From: Icerya purchasi
Lineage: Eukaryota > Arthropoda > Insecta > Hemiptera > Monophlebidae
NCBI GenBank assembly: GCA_039619475.1
Contig: CM077116.1
Span: 465,077,576-465,141,575, forward strand
Direction of reading: 5' to 3'
Length of the DNA stretch: 64,000 nucleotides
Shown here: positions 37,544-48,982 of the stretch, one piece after another
Layout: every line of letters begins with the position of its first letter
Numbering within the stretch: position 1 is the first letter of the stretch
Position numbers and translations under genes: made by a program
The notes under the pieces: model-generated
Database searches by the model: none
What the model was told of the DNA's origin: nothing
What the model saw: only the letters and a program-made list of their open reading frames with translations

Positions 37544-37709
37544 CTTTAACTGGACATTATGATTATCCTTAAAAAAGTGTTACCGTGTACTCAAATTGCA
37601 ACCATTGCAAAAAACGCATTAAATATTCCCGATGGTCCGAATACTTGGCTCGTAGAAAATAAGTGTGATTGTATAATATGTTTATTTAATACGTCTTTTT
37701 AATTGCCGC
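37544..37709 (+). repeat. Long direct repeat, right of the RTE-like element
   Basis: Second copy of 35,385-35,563; it starts just after the element's A-rich tail and ends TTAATTGCCGC. Some bases are deleted relative to the left copy. It is either a very long target-site duplication or a host repeat into which the element inserted. Confidence 0.85.
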
Positions 37710-39237
37710 AATTTAAATTTGACGTATCTCGAGACTCTAAGGTATAAATGTAGTTTAAGAGAAATCATATTATCCGATCAAAGTATATTTTACTAAGATA
37801 TACATTTACAAAGTGTAATATTAATATTAAAATTGTCCACTTTTCGTGCATCAGTGTAAAATAGTGTAAAACAATGTGAAATAGATAATATAAAAATTCA
37901 CTAAATTCTTAACATTAAATTTTCCGTTTCCCGTTGTTCTGCATTCATTTATATCGTACTTTATCAAATACAATTATTTAGTGCATTTTTTTTATCATAT
38001 CCTTAAATTTTGAAGTCGGTATATTTTTTGCAAAAAACTATTCTATTTTTCAGTTGTTTTTTTTTTTTTTTTTTTTATTCAACTCCATTGGTTAATATTA
38101 AGAATTAATTTTCTGTCCAATCTACGTGCCGCCCTACTTTCATTAGTGTCGTTAGGCTTAATCCACTGTGAACCTTAACTTCACAATCTGTGATACCTTA
38201 TCAAGGATATATGGGACTTACTTTTTTTTCCATGGTATATAACACGGATAACACATTTTAATCTTTAAAGATAAAAATCAGTTAACAAAGATTAAAAAAA
38301 AAAAAAATCGCTGAACATTTAACCACATCTCTTTGAAGTCAGTAAAAAAAGGCCTAATGGAAAACTTTTTTCATCGGACAAACTCGCAACGTAATTTTAA
38401 ATTATAAGAAATTTTAAATTTCAAGTAATTTCAAACTGCAAACAGGTTAAAACTAAATTTTTTACATTTATTATGTATCGATTTAACTAGAAACAAATGA
38501 ACTGTTACGAAGTGATGACGTATATCCGTGATGGAGATGGATATATATAAAAATAAAAAAGAATTGAAAAAGAAAACTACGACTCAGTAACTCAAGCAAT
38601 AGTTGTTGGCGAAAGGCTTGTTCAAGCACTTCTTTGCCGAGTGCTCGTTCGCTGGCACCGTTAAATATTGACTGACAGGGAGACAAAAACTATTCGTATA
38701 AGTCATGGTCGACGTAAAAAATCCTGTGCTTTAAAATTAGAGCATTCAACTTCTCGAGTAAGACTGCTGTTTCAAACTGTTGCAGACAAAACGCCACTTC
38801 GAGGAACATCGAGGATGCTTGTGACTTTTTGTACAGCAGAACGTTCCGAGTGTACCGCGATAATCAGTACGAGCCTTTTATTACTGTTCCCCTTTGCTTT
38901 TTAAAGAGTTCTCATTTCCATGCGTCGCAATGTACGTTTGAAGAACTGAATTGGGCATATTCAATGCTTTTCTAATTTTGTCGAAGGTGTTAACCATTTA
39001 CTACATATTTAGCTCAGAGCGGACATCGGTCGCTTCTTGAGCAATTTGATATTTTCGGCTAGTTCTGCGCATAACGTTTCTTATTACCTTCTAATGTTAC
39101 CATTTTTTTTTTTTTTTTTTTTTTTGTTAACAGGGTCACTCAGAAATACGCTCTATCGTTTATTTAAAAGTGAAAAATTAAGCAAAAACAAAAAATAATA
39201 TACCAAAAGAGATAGATGAATTCAGAAAGTTTTATTT
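37710..39237. other. No gene; contains a SINE tail fragment and poly(T) tracts
   Basis: AT-rich. Holds the SINE fragment at 38,151-38,231 and poly(T) runs near 38,060 and 39,103-39,125. Short frames at 38,483-38,904 on both strands have no recognisable domain. Confidence 0.55.
38151..38231 (+). mobile_element. SINE copy 2, 3' fragment only
   Basis: About 80 bases like the tail of SINE copy 1: a CTTAACTTCACAATC block, then TATCAAGGATATATGGGACT and TACTTTT. The tRNA-like head is missing, as expected from 5' truncation. A poly(T) stretch follows. Confidence 0.65.
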
Positions 39238-39630
39238 TCTCATTACATTCGATTTTCTAAATGCGAGCCACTAACTTACACGCTTCAAGCGAGAAACGAA
39301 ATTTCTGACCGCGAGCTCCAGCATACCGTTCGGAATATTCATCACTACTTCTTCAATCGCCTACTTCAATTCTGAAATATTGGTTATTAATTATTCCGAT
39401 ATAACTGAATCTTGTAAGGGAGAAGTCGAATATCTTCGGTAACAATAAGATATGTTGTTGCCCTTGAGTCGCGGGGCGATGCTTTCAACAGCTGTTTTGC
39501 TTTCGTCACTTTTTTTTTGCATGCGCATTATTCGTTGTCGTCCCATCTTACCTGGACGATTATCATGTATACTGCCCGTTTCAATGAATTTCCCTACAAG
39601 AGGCAATTAATAACACCGCGAGTAGATTTT
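39238..39630 (-). pseudogene. Internally deleted Tc1/mariner-like transposase remnant
   Basis: On the minus strand, VGKFIETGSIHDNRPGKMGRQ (about 39,540-39,600) fits the linker after the first DNA-binding helix-turn-helix of a large insect transposase group. Downstream, after stops, IEEVVMNIPNGMLELAVRN followed by SRLKR (about 39,290-39,360), then a shifted GSHLENRM, fits the C-terminal end of the same protein. The DDE/D catalytic core, about 150-200 residues in between, is gone. Terminal inverted repeats were not identified. It would be unable to transpose itself. Confidence 0.55.
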
Positions 39631-39639
39631 TTCCGATAT

Positions 39640-41760
39640 CCGCATTTAAATTTATTCATGAAATTTCGTTGAACTGTCACGACACTTTTTGTTTCAGAGA
39701 ACTAACAAACCATGATAAAACACCATCTTCTGTAGAATACATTTTAGCAATAGTAAACAATAGAACGAAAAAACCGGATATTGTTTTAATAAAATACCGC
39801 CCCACCTTTACGCAATCAGTGATAATGAAAGCGCTATATGCAGTTTTAGATTTTATTACAATTTCCTGTAAATAAAGCGTTGTTATTTTTGAAATTTTAA
39901 AGTCGGTTAAAATGATAATTCGTATTAAATACTATAAATTATTGCTGCTTACGATCATAGATAGTGGCGTTGTGAGTTATAATCTCGATGACAGAATTAT
40001 CATCGTTCAGTTTTTTATTACTGTTTATTTACGTTTTGTTCAAAAAGTTTCTTAATTTTTTGGGTCCAGAACTATGATTTTTCTCAATTTATTATTTATT
40101 ATTAGCGCTATCTTTTTTTTTTTTTCTTTTTCAATTTTAGTTTTGTTTGAATTTTTAATAGCGGTCGGCCTAATCGATTTTACTCCTTGACTTTTGTTGT
40201 TCACACTAAAGTATATCGCGACGAAATTAATTTTAATTTCCTATTTATCGGCCATTTGTGCGGATTTTGTTAAAATCGTTTTCGTCCAAATTGAACAAGT
40301 GATTATTTCAGTTTCCGGTTGGACGGATTGATTTAACTTTTTGTCACTTTCGTGTATCATCCCTGTTTAGTCTTATCGGAAACTATCATATGATTTTGTT
40401 TTAAAATAAATTACGAGAATTAGTTGGCAGCCGGGAAAAAAATAATGATGAAAGGGGTGAAACAATAACGGAGACTCTCATCGAGTCGTCGTAATTTTTT
40501 GTGAATAAGACGCATTTGGAACTTTCCGCGAGAGAAAAATAAAAAAAATCCTCCTTAACTTTTTCAACTGACCGCGTAGTTAAAATTTCAGTGATTTTTC
40601 AAAAACCCATCTGAACCTCTCTAGTTTACAGGAATATCTTCAGCTGGGTTAGTCACAAAGAAACGGTATTCCGAACTTCGTACGTTCGCATGGAATAATA
40701 GCTCGATGCGAGTGCCCGACAATCGCAATTTCGGGTATTCCTGACTCCGGTCATCGTAATACTTTCAGTCGAGCTGTAGCTTTAAAATTCGAAGCAAAGA
40801 CGGTCTTTAAGGTATTAAATAAAGATTCAACCTGACAGAGATGCTTCCGCTTTGAAAAGACAAAAAGAAAAAGAGGAAAAGTCATTAACGAACACGTCAG
40901 ATGCTGTAACGAAATATACCTCATTCGGTTTTACAAGAAGCCAAATAATAAACAGTTACGAATTTTTACCAAAAAAATGAAAACGTTCATGCAAAAGGCA
41001 CTACAAAAAAGAACAGTTATTTTTCCTCACGTTATTGGCAGTGTTTCGATTGCGCGTGAAATGATAAATTTCCGGCTTGGCGGTTTTCAAGCGTCCCATG
41101 TTGCTCTCAGTTCTTTTATGAGAACTGGTCTGAAAATATATCAATTCACGCAGTATCAAAACACCATGAATACACCACGTGTAGCAATTTGCATAATTTC
41201 GACATTTCGTATATAGTTTTACGGGTAGCGACCTAACGAGAAACTACTTATATTCTGCAAGTATGTTCTAGGTAGGTTTTTAAATTTTTTCCATAGTCCA
41301 GCCACCTCCGTAAAAAGTGCGACTCGATTAAATGAATAAACTAGGACAAAAAAAAACTTCAAAAAATTTCAAAAAATCATCATAATTCGCGTAGTTAAAA
41401 TATAATAAAAGTGAAGAATTCAAATTCATACAGAAGTAAAAAAATATGCCCATTTAAAAGTTGACATATAGCTTTCGGTAATTTTAAAATTTTACCGCGA
41501 TTTATGCGGACTATTTGAATGTAGGCGAAAGTGCCGGTGTTTAGAAACGATAAATGTTTGCTCGAATTCGGAAAATGTACTTTTGCTTCAACAATTCTGA
41601 TGAATGGATTTAAGAAAAAAGAGGTAGCCAGCTAACCGCTGCGTAGTTAGTTAGTTAGTTAGGTAATTGTGTTTCATTCGGGTTCCTTACTTTTCTCGTG
41701 AATTTTAAGATAGCATATGGGGCACCCTATCAATTTCTGCTCTCTCCCGATCCGAGCTAA
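39640..41760. other. No recognised gene; AT-rich intergenic DNA
   Basis: Frames of 68-79 codons near 39,669 and 40,977 have no recognisable domain. A short (TTAG)n run lies at 41,645-41,662. Confidence 0.55.
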
Positions 41761-41789
41761 TTCTTCTTCTCACAATGTGATCAACTATG

Positions 41790-42569
41790 AATTCCTTCAT
41801 CTGTTGCACTCTTCTTTTCCTTCCTATGTTTTAATCTTTACGGATGGTTCCAAGGAGTGATGAGGGTGTGGATGGTGCGTTTACGTTTCTTTCGTTCCAG
41901 CACTCTGAGTCCCTCAAACATCCTTCTTTCTGCTCTATCTTCTGGCCGAATCGATCTTCATTCTTCGTGCCATTCATTTTATATCCTCTACAAGTGGGTT
42001 TCGTAAATTCCTGATCGTTTCCGATTCTAAAGGCGTTCTTCGAGCCATCTCCTCTCCTTCTTCTCGTTGCTCTAACGGTATCATTCTTTCAATTCGATCT
42101 CTCGTCTCCACTTTTTGTTCTCGTCCCGTTCCATCCACATAGACTTTCTATGGGTTCTCAGTCATTCCAATAAGAGAGCTCGTTCCCTGCCTTGGTTTCA
42201 TTTTATTCCTGTCTGCCATCGTTCCACTATTATTTCCTTAATTAGACTCAAGATCAATCATTCACTACTCGCCTATTCGCTTTGTCGCCTTCTGCTTTCT
42301 GCGCACTTCATGTTTGCCTTCTTGTATTTATGATTCTAATCGTATAATTTTTCGAATGTTCTGCTCTCCTCAACGGACGTTGCCTTATATACGTCTAGTT
42401 TTCGGCTCTGGGTTTTCCTACTCCCTATAACGCAATCTATATCCTTTCCTTCCCATTGCCTTTAGTTGTTCCGCTGCTGCTGTCCTTTTCCCTTTCTGAC
42501 CGTCTGACTATTTAGTTTTATCTAGTGAATTATCAACATTGGTTCAAAAGGTAGGGTTAAAAAAAAAAA
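41790..42569 (+). pseudogene. Decayed non-LTR element 3' end: RNase H and C-terminal region
   Basis: YVLIFTDGSKE near 41,824 (first RNase H Asp), a region with stops, ILRAIHFISSTSGFRKFLIV then SDSKGVLRAIS near 42,020, and IDFLWVLSHSN near 42,137, which stands where the WIPGHxGIxGNE motif should be. The open stretch after that (STIISLIRLKINHSLLAYSL) and a damaged DSNRIIFRMF match the C-terminal end of the copy at 47.4-48.6 kb. A short A-rich tail ends at 42,569. It is an R1/Jockey-type ORF2 end with RNase H, 5'-truncated and dead. Confidence 0.65.
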
Positions 42570-44276
42570 GATTGAACCAGGAATTTTTAATATCTTTCCC
42601 AGTCGTTAATGCGAAATTGATTCCGTTAGGATGATATTTTCAAAAAAAAAAATGAAAAACAGAAAAAGAACGGAAAACGTGTTTCTTCTACTCGTTACGC
42701 GAATGAAGTGCAATCTTTGACCAAGTACGGAACGAAACGAAAATTTTTATTTTCAATTTAATTTTCCAATTTGTACGTCGCCCGATTTCAAACGGTACTT
42801 TTCCAGAAGCGCCGGCTTTCGGAAAACGTAGCCAGACCAACGTTAACGGGTTTAGTAGGTAATCCAACTTGTTTCGCTCACGTTGCAGGTGTGTCGTGCG
42901 TTCAGCGGCCTCATCGGAAGGCGAGAATTTCGTTAGGCCGCACGAAGGAAAACCCAGATTGCGGTTTTGAACGGTTAATCGGCGCTCATTGCGTCGGAAG
43001 GGATTTTCGCGATCCCGTCATGGTTTAATTTTTGTATATTTGTTATCAGAACGGCGAACGCTTGCATTGTGTTCCATTGTCTACGGGGAATGACACGATT
43101 TTATCATCAAGGGAGTAGCGAGCCTCCGGAGAGGATTTTTGACATGCGACAAGCACCCTACAGCTTCTGCCCGTACACGTTTTCATCAGTTTAATGACAC
43201 TGTCACATATTGCTGGTGCGGTAAAGACCGCTCCGGCCCAGCAGTCCCTGAAAGCTGCAGATATGGGCCACTTTCTCTCGTCATTTTTATTAGTTGACAT
43301 CCAATTATAATCTTATTTCTTTGTGCGCTCGTGTGCTCTTCCATGTCGTTTATTTTCCAATCCCGCTTTCCGCAACTGCTGCTGCTGCTGCTGCTGCTGC
43401 TGCGGTCGAATTATGCGAGCTTTTATAGTTTTATCACACCTGTCTCCCATCTGCGAAGCTATTCTTTCAATGCCCCGCTTCAGCCTTGTGCAACTCTTGA
43501 TGCTTGACTGTTTTTAATTAATGACATGGCTCGAATGTTCTTCGCTACACGCGCCTCTTTCTTTCATCCGTCATTTTCACTGTCATCGAAACGGCGACAA
43601 TTTTTATGCCTATTCGCTTCTTTTTTTCCCCCCTCTTTTCATCATTATCGGAAACGATAATTTCGTTATAAACGTTAATTACACTTTACCGGTGTACGAG
43701 AACCATTAATTACGAATCCCAATGAGTTTTAGATGTTTCTAACCGATATTTTTTCAAGGAAACAGTGTCGAACAATTAAGTCACAAACACCGACGCGCCT
43801 TTCAGTACAGTAGAAAAAATAAAAGACCACTCTATCATGATAAATCAGTTACCAGTGAACAGATCAAGAGGACGACACAGGTCGTTTGAATGAACGATGG
43901 TGTTCACGCAAACAAAACAACATTTCGATACTTAATATATCAATATAATAAAGTGTCACGGTCCTACGGATAATCTATGTTATAAGGTTTTTTCTATAAT
44001 ATATTATATATAAACGGATCTAAAGAAAGTATTATTGGAATACAATTCTTTGGAATACAATTCTTTATTCGCCACGTTAGCTCCCTGATGCAATCAATAT
44101 TCAATTTCAGATTAGACCTGAAGTGGTGACTAACGAAACAAGTCTCGATGACCTCGCCCCTTTGATAACGGTGAAAATGTTTACCGCGGTTTGGTCTGCT
44201 TTTTGTTTTTTGACGAAACATTAAATCACTTATAACAATTATTGTTTATTAACGCAAGAATACATAAATATATGTG

Positions 44277-44309
<33 letters not shown>

Positions 44310-45242
44310 TAGTAGATGGGCAGTTCATGAAGAATGGGGCAGGGATGAAGAAGGAATAAAAAAGAAAATAAATGTCATTTCTCGGTAAAAATATGTAAAT
44401 TTACTGTTGATACCGCGTGAAACAGCTTTATAACAGAGACAAATTAATTAATTCGCTGCGTAATCGTAACTATTAATCATCGAAAAACTTACATTTTAAA
44501 TAATTCTTTATAATGATATTTATTAACCATTTTGAAAATATTTTTAAACGCAATTTAGCAACTCCGCCGCCTATTAGTAACGTTCTGCTGAAATAAATTG
44601 ATTTTATTAGAATATTTTAGAAAGTTGAAATTTCACAGAAAATATTAAAACACGCTAGAACAGCTAGAGCACTTCACTTCCGTCACGGATCTGTTCAATC
44701 CCAGCCGCGGCAGAAATTGTTACAAAATTATAATTAATTCATTACTAATAGAATCATATGGAAGAGCGTGCATGCCATACCATCATATGCGCGCTAAAGA
44801 CTGACATAAATATGACTTAATTTGTATATCGATAAATCAAGCATTTATAATCAGTTCCAAGTGCAGTCTAGCGTCCACACTAGAGCGTTGCATATTAACA
44901 ATCGCCATGACACTGCCTACACCTATACAGATAGCATACACGAATAAAGGTAATCTCCTACGCTCAGAACTGAGTATGACGCTACAAAGAAAATGAAGAG
45001 CTAAAACAGAAGTTCTAACAGTCGTCATCGGAAATATTGACATTTAAATTTTAAACTTCAGGACAATCATTTTGATCCTGTAATGGACTGTAAAGTTTAT
45101 TTCAGTTTTTACATTAGTAATATTTCCGAAGAAAATGTAAACTAAATACGGGAAATAAATATTTTGTGAAAATAAAAGTTTTCATTATATAAAAAGAAAG
45201 AAAAAAATTAAAGATTTAAACATATCTGGAAAAGCGGGAGGT
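42570..45242. other. No recognised gene; GC-richer patch and microsatellites
   Basis: About 42,770-43,620 is richer in CpG, with frames of 84-85 codons on both strands but no domains. Contains (CTG)9 at 43,377-43,403, a duplicated 16-base unit at about 44,037-44,068, and (TA)n/(TG)n at 44,277-44,310. Confidence 0.55.
43377..43403. repeat. (CTG)9 trinucleotide repeat
   Basis: Pure trinucleotide run in a CpG-rich patch. Triplet purity without frame-based neighbours gives no sign that it is coding. Confidence 0.9.
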
Positions 45243-45257
45243 AACGTACAATATATG
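45243..45257. repeat. Target-site duplication, left
   Basis: AACGTACAATATATG, repeated at 45,963-45,977 after the poly(A) tail. The first two A's could belong to the tail in the right copy, so the certain length is 13. Confidence 0.9.
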
Positions 45258-45964
45258 CATTCAGGAAGTACTAGTTAAATCCCAAAGGAAATTTCTTTTT
45301 ATTATTCTCCGCGCGCATAGAACTACTTCCGGTGATGCGTTGCGAACAATAGCAGGACAATTGCCACTGCATTCCGTATTGCAGCATAAAATCTTGTATT
45401 TCAAAGGGTTAAATAATCTCAATTTGGAGTTGGATCTAAACAATAGATTTATTGAAATGCAAAATAGCTGGAACAATAGCTCAACTGGAAGATTAACATT
45501 TAGTTTTGTCCCCGAGGTTAAAACCAATCCAATCAAAATTAATAATATTAATACGTATGTGACGCAATTTCTTACTGGACATGGTAGATTTCAAAGTTAT
45601 CTGCACCGTTTCCATCTAGCAGACACCGATTTGTGTTCCTGTGGAGATGCTCCTGAAACTGTCACCCATATCGTTAATGAGTGCGCCAAATGGAAATTCT
45701 TGTTTAAAGACGTAAATTGTTTTCCATTAAACAACGATAATTTATCAAAATTCCTGCACGCGGCGAATTTTATCATGGCTTCCAAATATTCGGATCTTGA
45801 AGATTTTTCATTTAATATATAATTTTATTTTAATTTTTATATCGGTTAATTTTTGTCTTTTTCATTTTCTTTTTATTGTTTCCAATCCATGAGGTGTTCA
45901 TTCAACTGAGATACTCATGGCTATGTTTCAATTACTATGTATAAAAAAAAACAAAAAAAAAAAA
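45258..45964 (+). mobile_element. 5'-truncated non-LTR retrotransposon with poly(A) tail
   Basis: 707 bases between 13-15 bp target duplications. It contains the open C-terminus of an ORF2 (45,259-45,822), about 120 bases of 3' UTR, and an A-rich tail with one C at about 45,942-45,964. It was copied by target-primed reverse transcription that stopped early. It is not the same family as the Jockey-like element at 1-5.6 kb. Confidence 0.9.
45259..45822 (+). pseudogene. ORF2 C-terminal fragment (zinc-knuckle-like end)
   Basis: Open for about 187 codons from the truncation point; no natural start codon, so the Met at 45,340 is internal. It begins with a QRKFLFIILRAHRTTSGDAL run, the sequence that follows RNase H in R1/TRAS/Waldo-type ORF2 proteins, then FLTGHGRFQSYLHRFHLADT and CSCGDAPETVTHIVNEC, the C-x-C...H-x4-C end typical of these proteins. 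The absence of stops points to a fairly recent insertion. It makes no functional enzyme. Confidence 0.8.
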
Positions 45965-45977
45965 CGTACAATATATG
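45963..45977. repeat. Target-site duplication, right
   Basis: Second copy of AACGTACAATATATG, directly after the A-rich tail. Confidence 0.9.
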
Positions 45978-46814
45978 AGTATATATATATATACTAACTC
46001 GACCATTTTGGCCTCACAAGGGGCTGTGCTTCTCGAACCCTCTTGCTTACATTTCTGTCTCTTTCTCTTCTATACTTATGATCAGAATTTACAGTGTAAT
46101 TCTTAAGCCGGCCACTATTAGATTTTATAACGAAAAAATCTCCTAATTTTATATAATAAAAAAAAAACACAACCAATAATTTATACTATAAGTTTTATTA
46201 AACTACCGAAACAACTTAACATACTGCAACACATATAAATAATAAATTTTTTCGTTTCCATGATATTATTGAATTAGCGATATATAATATAGTCTCTACA
46301 TGCTTCTCCCTCTATGGTGGGACTTTTTTTATTCGTCAACCTGCACAGTAATAAGAGGTGTATTCATTGTGTTTCCAAAAACGAAAACTGCCACCGAATG
46401 CAAATGTGAATTGCGGAAACGAAAACTGGACGACGAACTGTGCAATAGCAAAGAATTTACCGCATTTATACATGCCTTTTGGCTCGACAACGACGGCTGT
46501 AGAAAAGTTCGTAGCGTTTGATAGCATTTTGAGTCAACCGCCTCTGTCATACTAATAAAAAATAATAAGAAAAAAGGGACCACAATTTTTCACGTTTTTT
46601 GACGATTACTCAATCTATATTCACACCGATTTTCATCATTACACACATGGCACCTAAGTTGAATGGTACTCTTTCTAGTGGACAGAGAATTAGTAAAATC
46701 GGACTACGTGAATATGAGTTATGCGCGAACAAACATAAAAAAAAAAAAAAGCATACGCAACTAACATATAACCTCTTTTGTTTTTGAAGTCGGTAAAAAT
46801 TAAAATGTAACAAA
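45978..46814. other. No recognised gene
   Basis: Overlapping frames of 60-84 codons on both strands near 46,300-46,580 have no domain. The end (TTTTGAAGTCGGTAAAAATTAAAATG, in two halves around 46,790) resembles phrases at about 38,010 and 39,890 and may mark a repeat boundary. Confidence 0.45.
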
Positions 46815-47152
46815 CGTTATATAAAATTAGGACATTTTTTCGTTATACAAAATTGGGACATTTTTTCGTTACACAAAATTGGGACATTTTTTCGTTACAC
46901 AAAATTAGGACATTTAATCGTTACACAAAATTAGGACATTTAATCGTTACACAAAATTAGGACATTTAATCGTTACACAAAATTAGGACATTTAATCGTT
47001 ACACAAAATTAGGACATTTAATCGTTACACAAAATTAGGACATTTACTCGTTACACAAAATAAGGACATTTAATCGTTACACAAAATTAGGACATTTAAT
47101 CGTTACACAAAATTAGGACATTTAATCGTTATACAAAATTAGGACATTCTTT
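46815..47152. repeat. 26-bp minisatellite, 13 units
   Basis: Units of exactly 26 bases (CGTTACACAAAATTAGGACA plus TTTAAT). The first three units end in TTTTTT, later ones in TTTAAT, and one in TTTACT; GGGAC replaces AGGAC in units 2 and 3. There are no indels between units. It ends in a partial unit with GGGACATTTTTTC. No spacers, so this is not a CRISPR array. Confidence 0.95.
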
Positions 47153-47371
47153 GGGACATTTTTTCTAATGGGGACCGGTCTAAGAATTACGTTGTAATTA
47201 AATTAATTTTGATTCGAAAATAGAATAATACAAATATTATAACATTAACTACTAGACATTGTAAAGATCATCGGAAAACAATTACAATTATAACGATAAA
47301 CGGATTTAATAATTGTCGAGAATTGTAGTTTCACGTAAAAGTACGCACACACAGTAGTATCAATTTAGTAA

Positions 47372-48402
47372 CTTTTTTTTTTTTTTTTTTTTTTTTTTTG
47401 GGAACGTAAACAGCAGAACTTACCCAACGTAGAGAATTGTATATGATATAAGGGGAAAAGATTAGAAATTGAGGAGATAAAGAAGGCTAAAAAAGGAACT
47501 ATATTGAGAGAGGGGAATGGAAGAATACAGTGGATACTATAAGGAATAGGAAGGCCAAGGCGCAGAAGATTAGAATACAGAGTAGCACGTTCGGAGGAAA
47601 TAAAGGGGAATTCGAACAAGACGTGATTCGCATCGCAGGTATAATTTAGCTCTGGAGGGTCATAAGGATACAAAGGAGATTGAACAATAGAAAAACGGAA
47701 AAGGGAAGCCGGAAGCAAACTACGATTGAACGGCAGGCGAACTATAAAGGAAATAATCGAACGGGTAAGATAGGGGAAAAGATTAAACCAAGGAAGAGAG
47801 GAAGGAAAGGGCTGCACAAAAAGGTGAAAAGATCGACGACTAGTAAAGAATAAAGGATAGAATCCAGGCCAGAAATCGTGGTGGGAACGATAAGAGAGAC
47901 AGTAGAGAGTTTGAGCAGGACATCTACTAATAAATAGACCATTGGTCGCCGCCGAACGTGCCAGCGAGCCAAGTAACTCGTTGCCAAGAATACCGCAATG
48001 ACCAGGAATCCATAGTAGATCGATTAAAACAGAACAGGATGCAAATAAATTAGAAATTAAGAAGGGAATTTGGAAAATAATGGGATCGGTGACATGGGTA
48101 GGAAAGGGAGAGGAGATAGCCAATGAAACGCTTTTCGAGTCCGAGGATAAGAGGAATCTAGAGATGTTATTTGTCGAGGATATAAAAAGGACTGCCTGCA
48201 GGATAGCCATGGATTCGGCAAGAAAAATAGAGGAAAAGGAGGGCACCCGAAAGGATTCGGAATAGGTAAGCGTGGGGATAATGAACGCAGCCCCAACGCC
48301 AGCATCAGACTTCGAACCATCCGTGTAGATAATTGTATGGGAAGGGAAGTATAAGGGGATAACACGTAATTGAATTCGTTTTGAACGGTAGGATGAGGAA
48401 GA
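47372..48402 (-). pseudogene. ORF2 C-terminal fragment: RNase H domain and Cys/His end
   Basis: One frame is open from about 48,402 through 47,365. RNase H, which removes RNA from the RNA-DNA hybrid, shows its acidic residues: IIYTDGSKSDAGVGAAF near 48,320 (Asp), FLAESMAILQAV (Glu) near 48,215, LLSSDSKSVSLAI (Asp) near 48,140, and WIPGHCGILGNELLGSLAR near 48,000. Then ITRSIISFIVRLPFNRSLL-like sequence and CDANHVLFEFPF near 47,640, the C/H end with one Cys replaced by Phe. Upstream of 48,402 the frame is lost by a frameshift. Truncated and inactive, but less decayed than its relative. Confidence 0.75.
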
Positions 48403-48600
48403 GATTTAATGTCCGAGGGGAGAACAAATAACTTCGGAGAATGCTTGAGAATTCGAAGAAATTATAAACGAAGTAAGGTAGTTTGGTGAAAGGGAGGACA
48501 AAAAGCAAGAAGAGCATCAGCCGAGAAGAGATCGAGGATAATATAGGAATTTTGCGAGGAGAGAAGCGCCAGTTAGTAATTCCGGACGACAACTTATTAA
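47372..48600 (-). mobile_element. 5'-truncated non-LTR element with RNase H
   Basis: Minus-strand element ending in a poly(A) tail (poly(T) at about 47,372-47,399). It contains the RNase H and C-terminal part of an ORF2 of the same family as 41,790-42,569. The 5' limit is uncertain, about 48,600; no target duplication was found. Confidence 0.7.
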
Positions 48601-48775
48601 TAAAGATTAGAGTAAGAATTAATCATTCCAAAAAAATTACAAACCGCCGTAAAAAGACAAACTAGGAAATACGAGAAATGTAATTATCGAGTAAATACCT
48701 TTATACCTGACAAAGTAAGTTGACACTTAAAAAAGTACGGTTAATCTAATACATATATATTAATCTAGTGGACGT

Positions 48776-48982
48776 TGGCAGTGTGGTAGCCTACCAAATC
48801 AGAGGTCTTTACCCAACCCGAAATAATTGGGTACCGGAGAAATCTGGGAAAGTAAAGGCGGATCATAAGTAAAAAGGAACTGGCCCCAGTATTCTCCTTA
48901 GATTCATCAGATCCTTAAGTAACATTATGGAAAGCTTAACTTCACAACCCCAACGCCCTGTCAAGGGTATGGAACTTACTTT
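48776..48982 (+). mobile_element. SINE copy 3, with internal deletion
   Basis: GGCAGTGTGGTAGCC jumps to ACCAAATCAGAGGT, so about 20 bases of the tRNA-like head are missing, and the B-box region is also shortened. The body (AATAATTGGGTACCGGAGAA, AACTGGCCCCAGTATTCTCC) and the tail (CAACGCCCTGTCAAGGGTAT) match copy 4 closely. Confidence 0.75.

Noticed and set aside
41645..41662. TTAG repeats resembling insect telomere TTAGG
   Set aside because: Only about four 4-base units and no TTAGG register; chance simple repeat.
43323..43517. Frame with nine consecutive Cys
   Set aside because: Produced by a (CTG)n microsatellite; no other support for coding.
46815..47152. CRISPR-like regular array
   Set aside because: Units are contiguous with no unique spacers, and the genome is eukaryotic; it is a minisatellite.
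47365..47400. Target-site duplication for the RNase H element at 47.4-48.6 kb
   Set aside because: No match to the sequence before the poly(T) (ending TTTAGTAAC) was found near the presumed 5' end.
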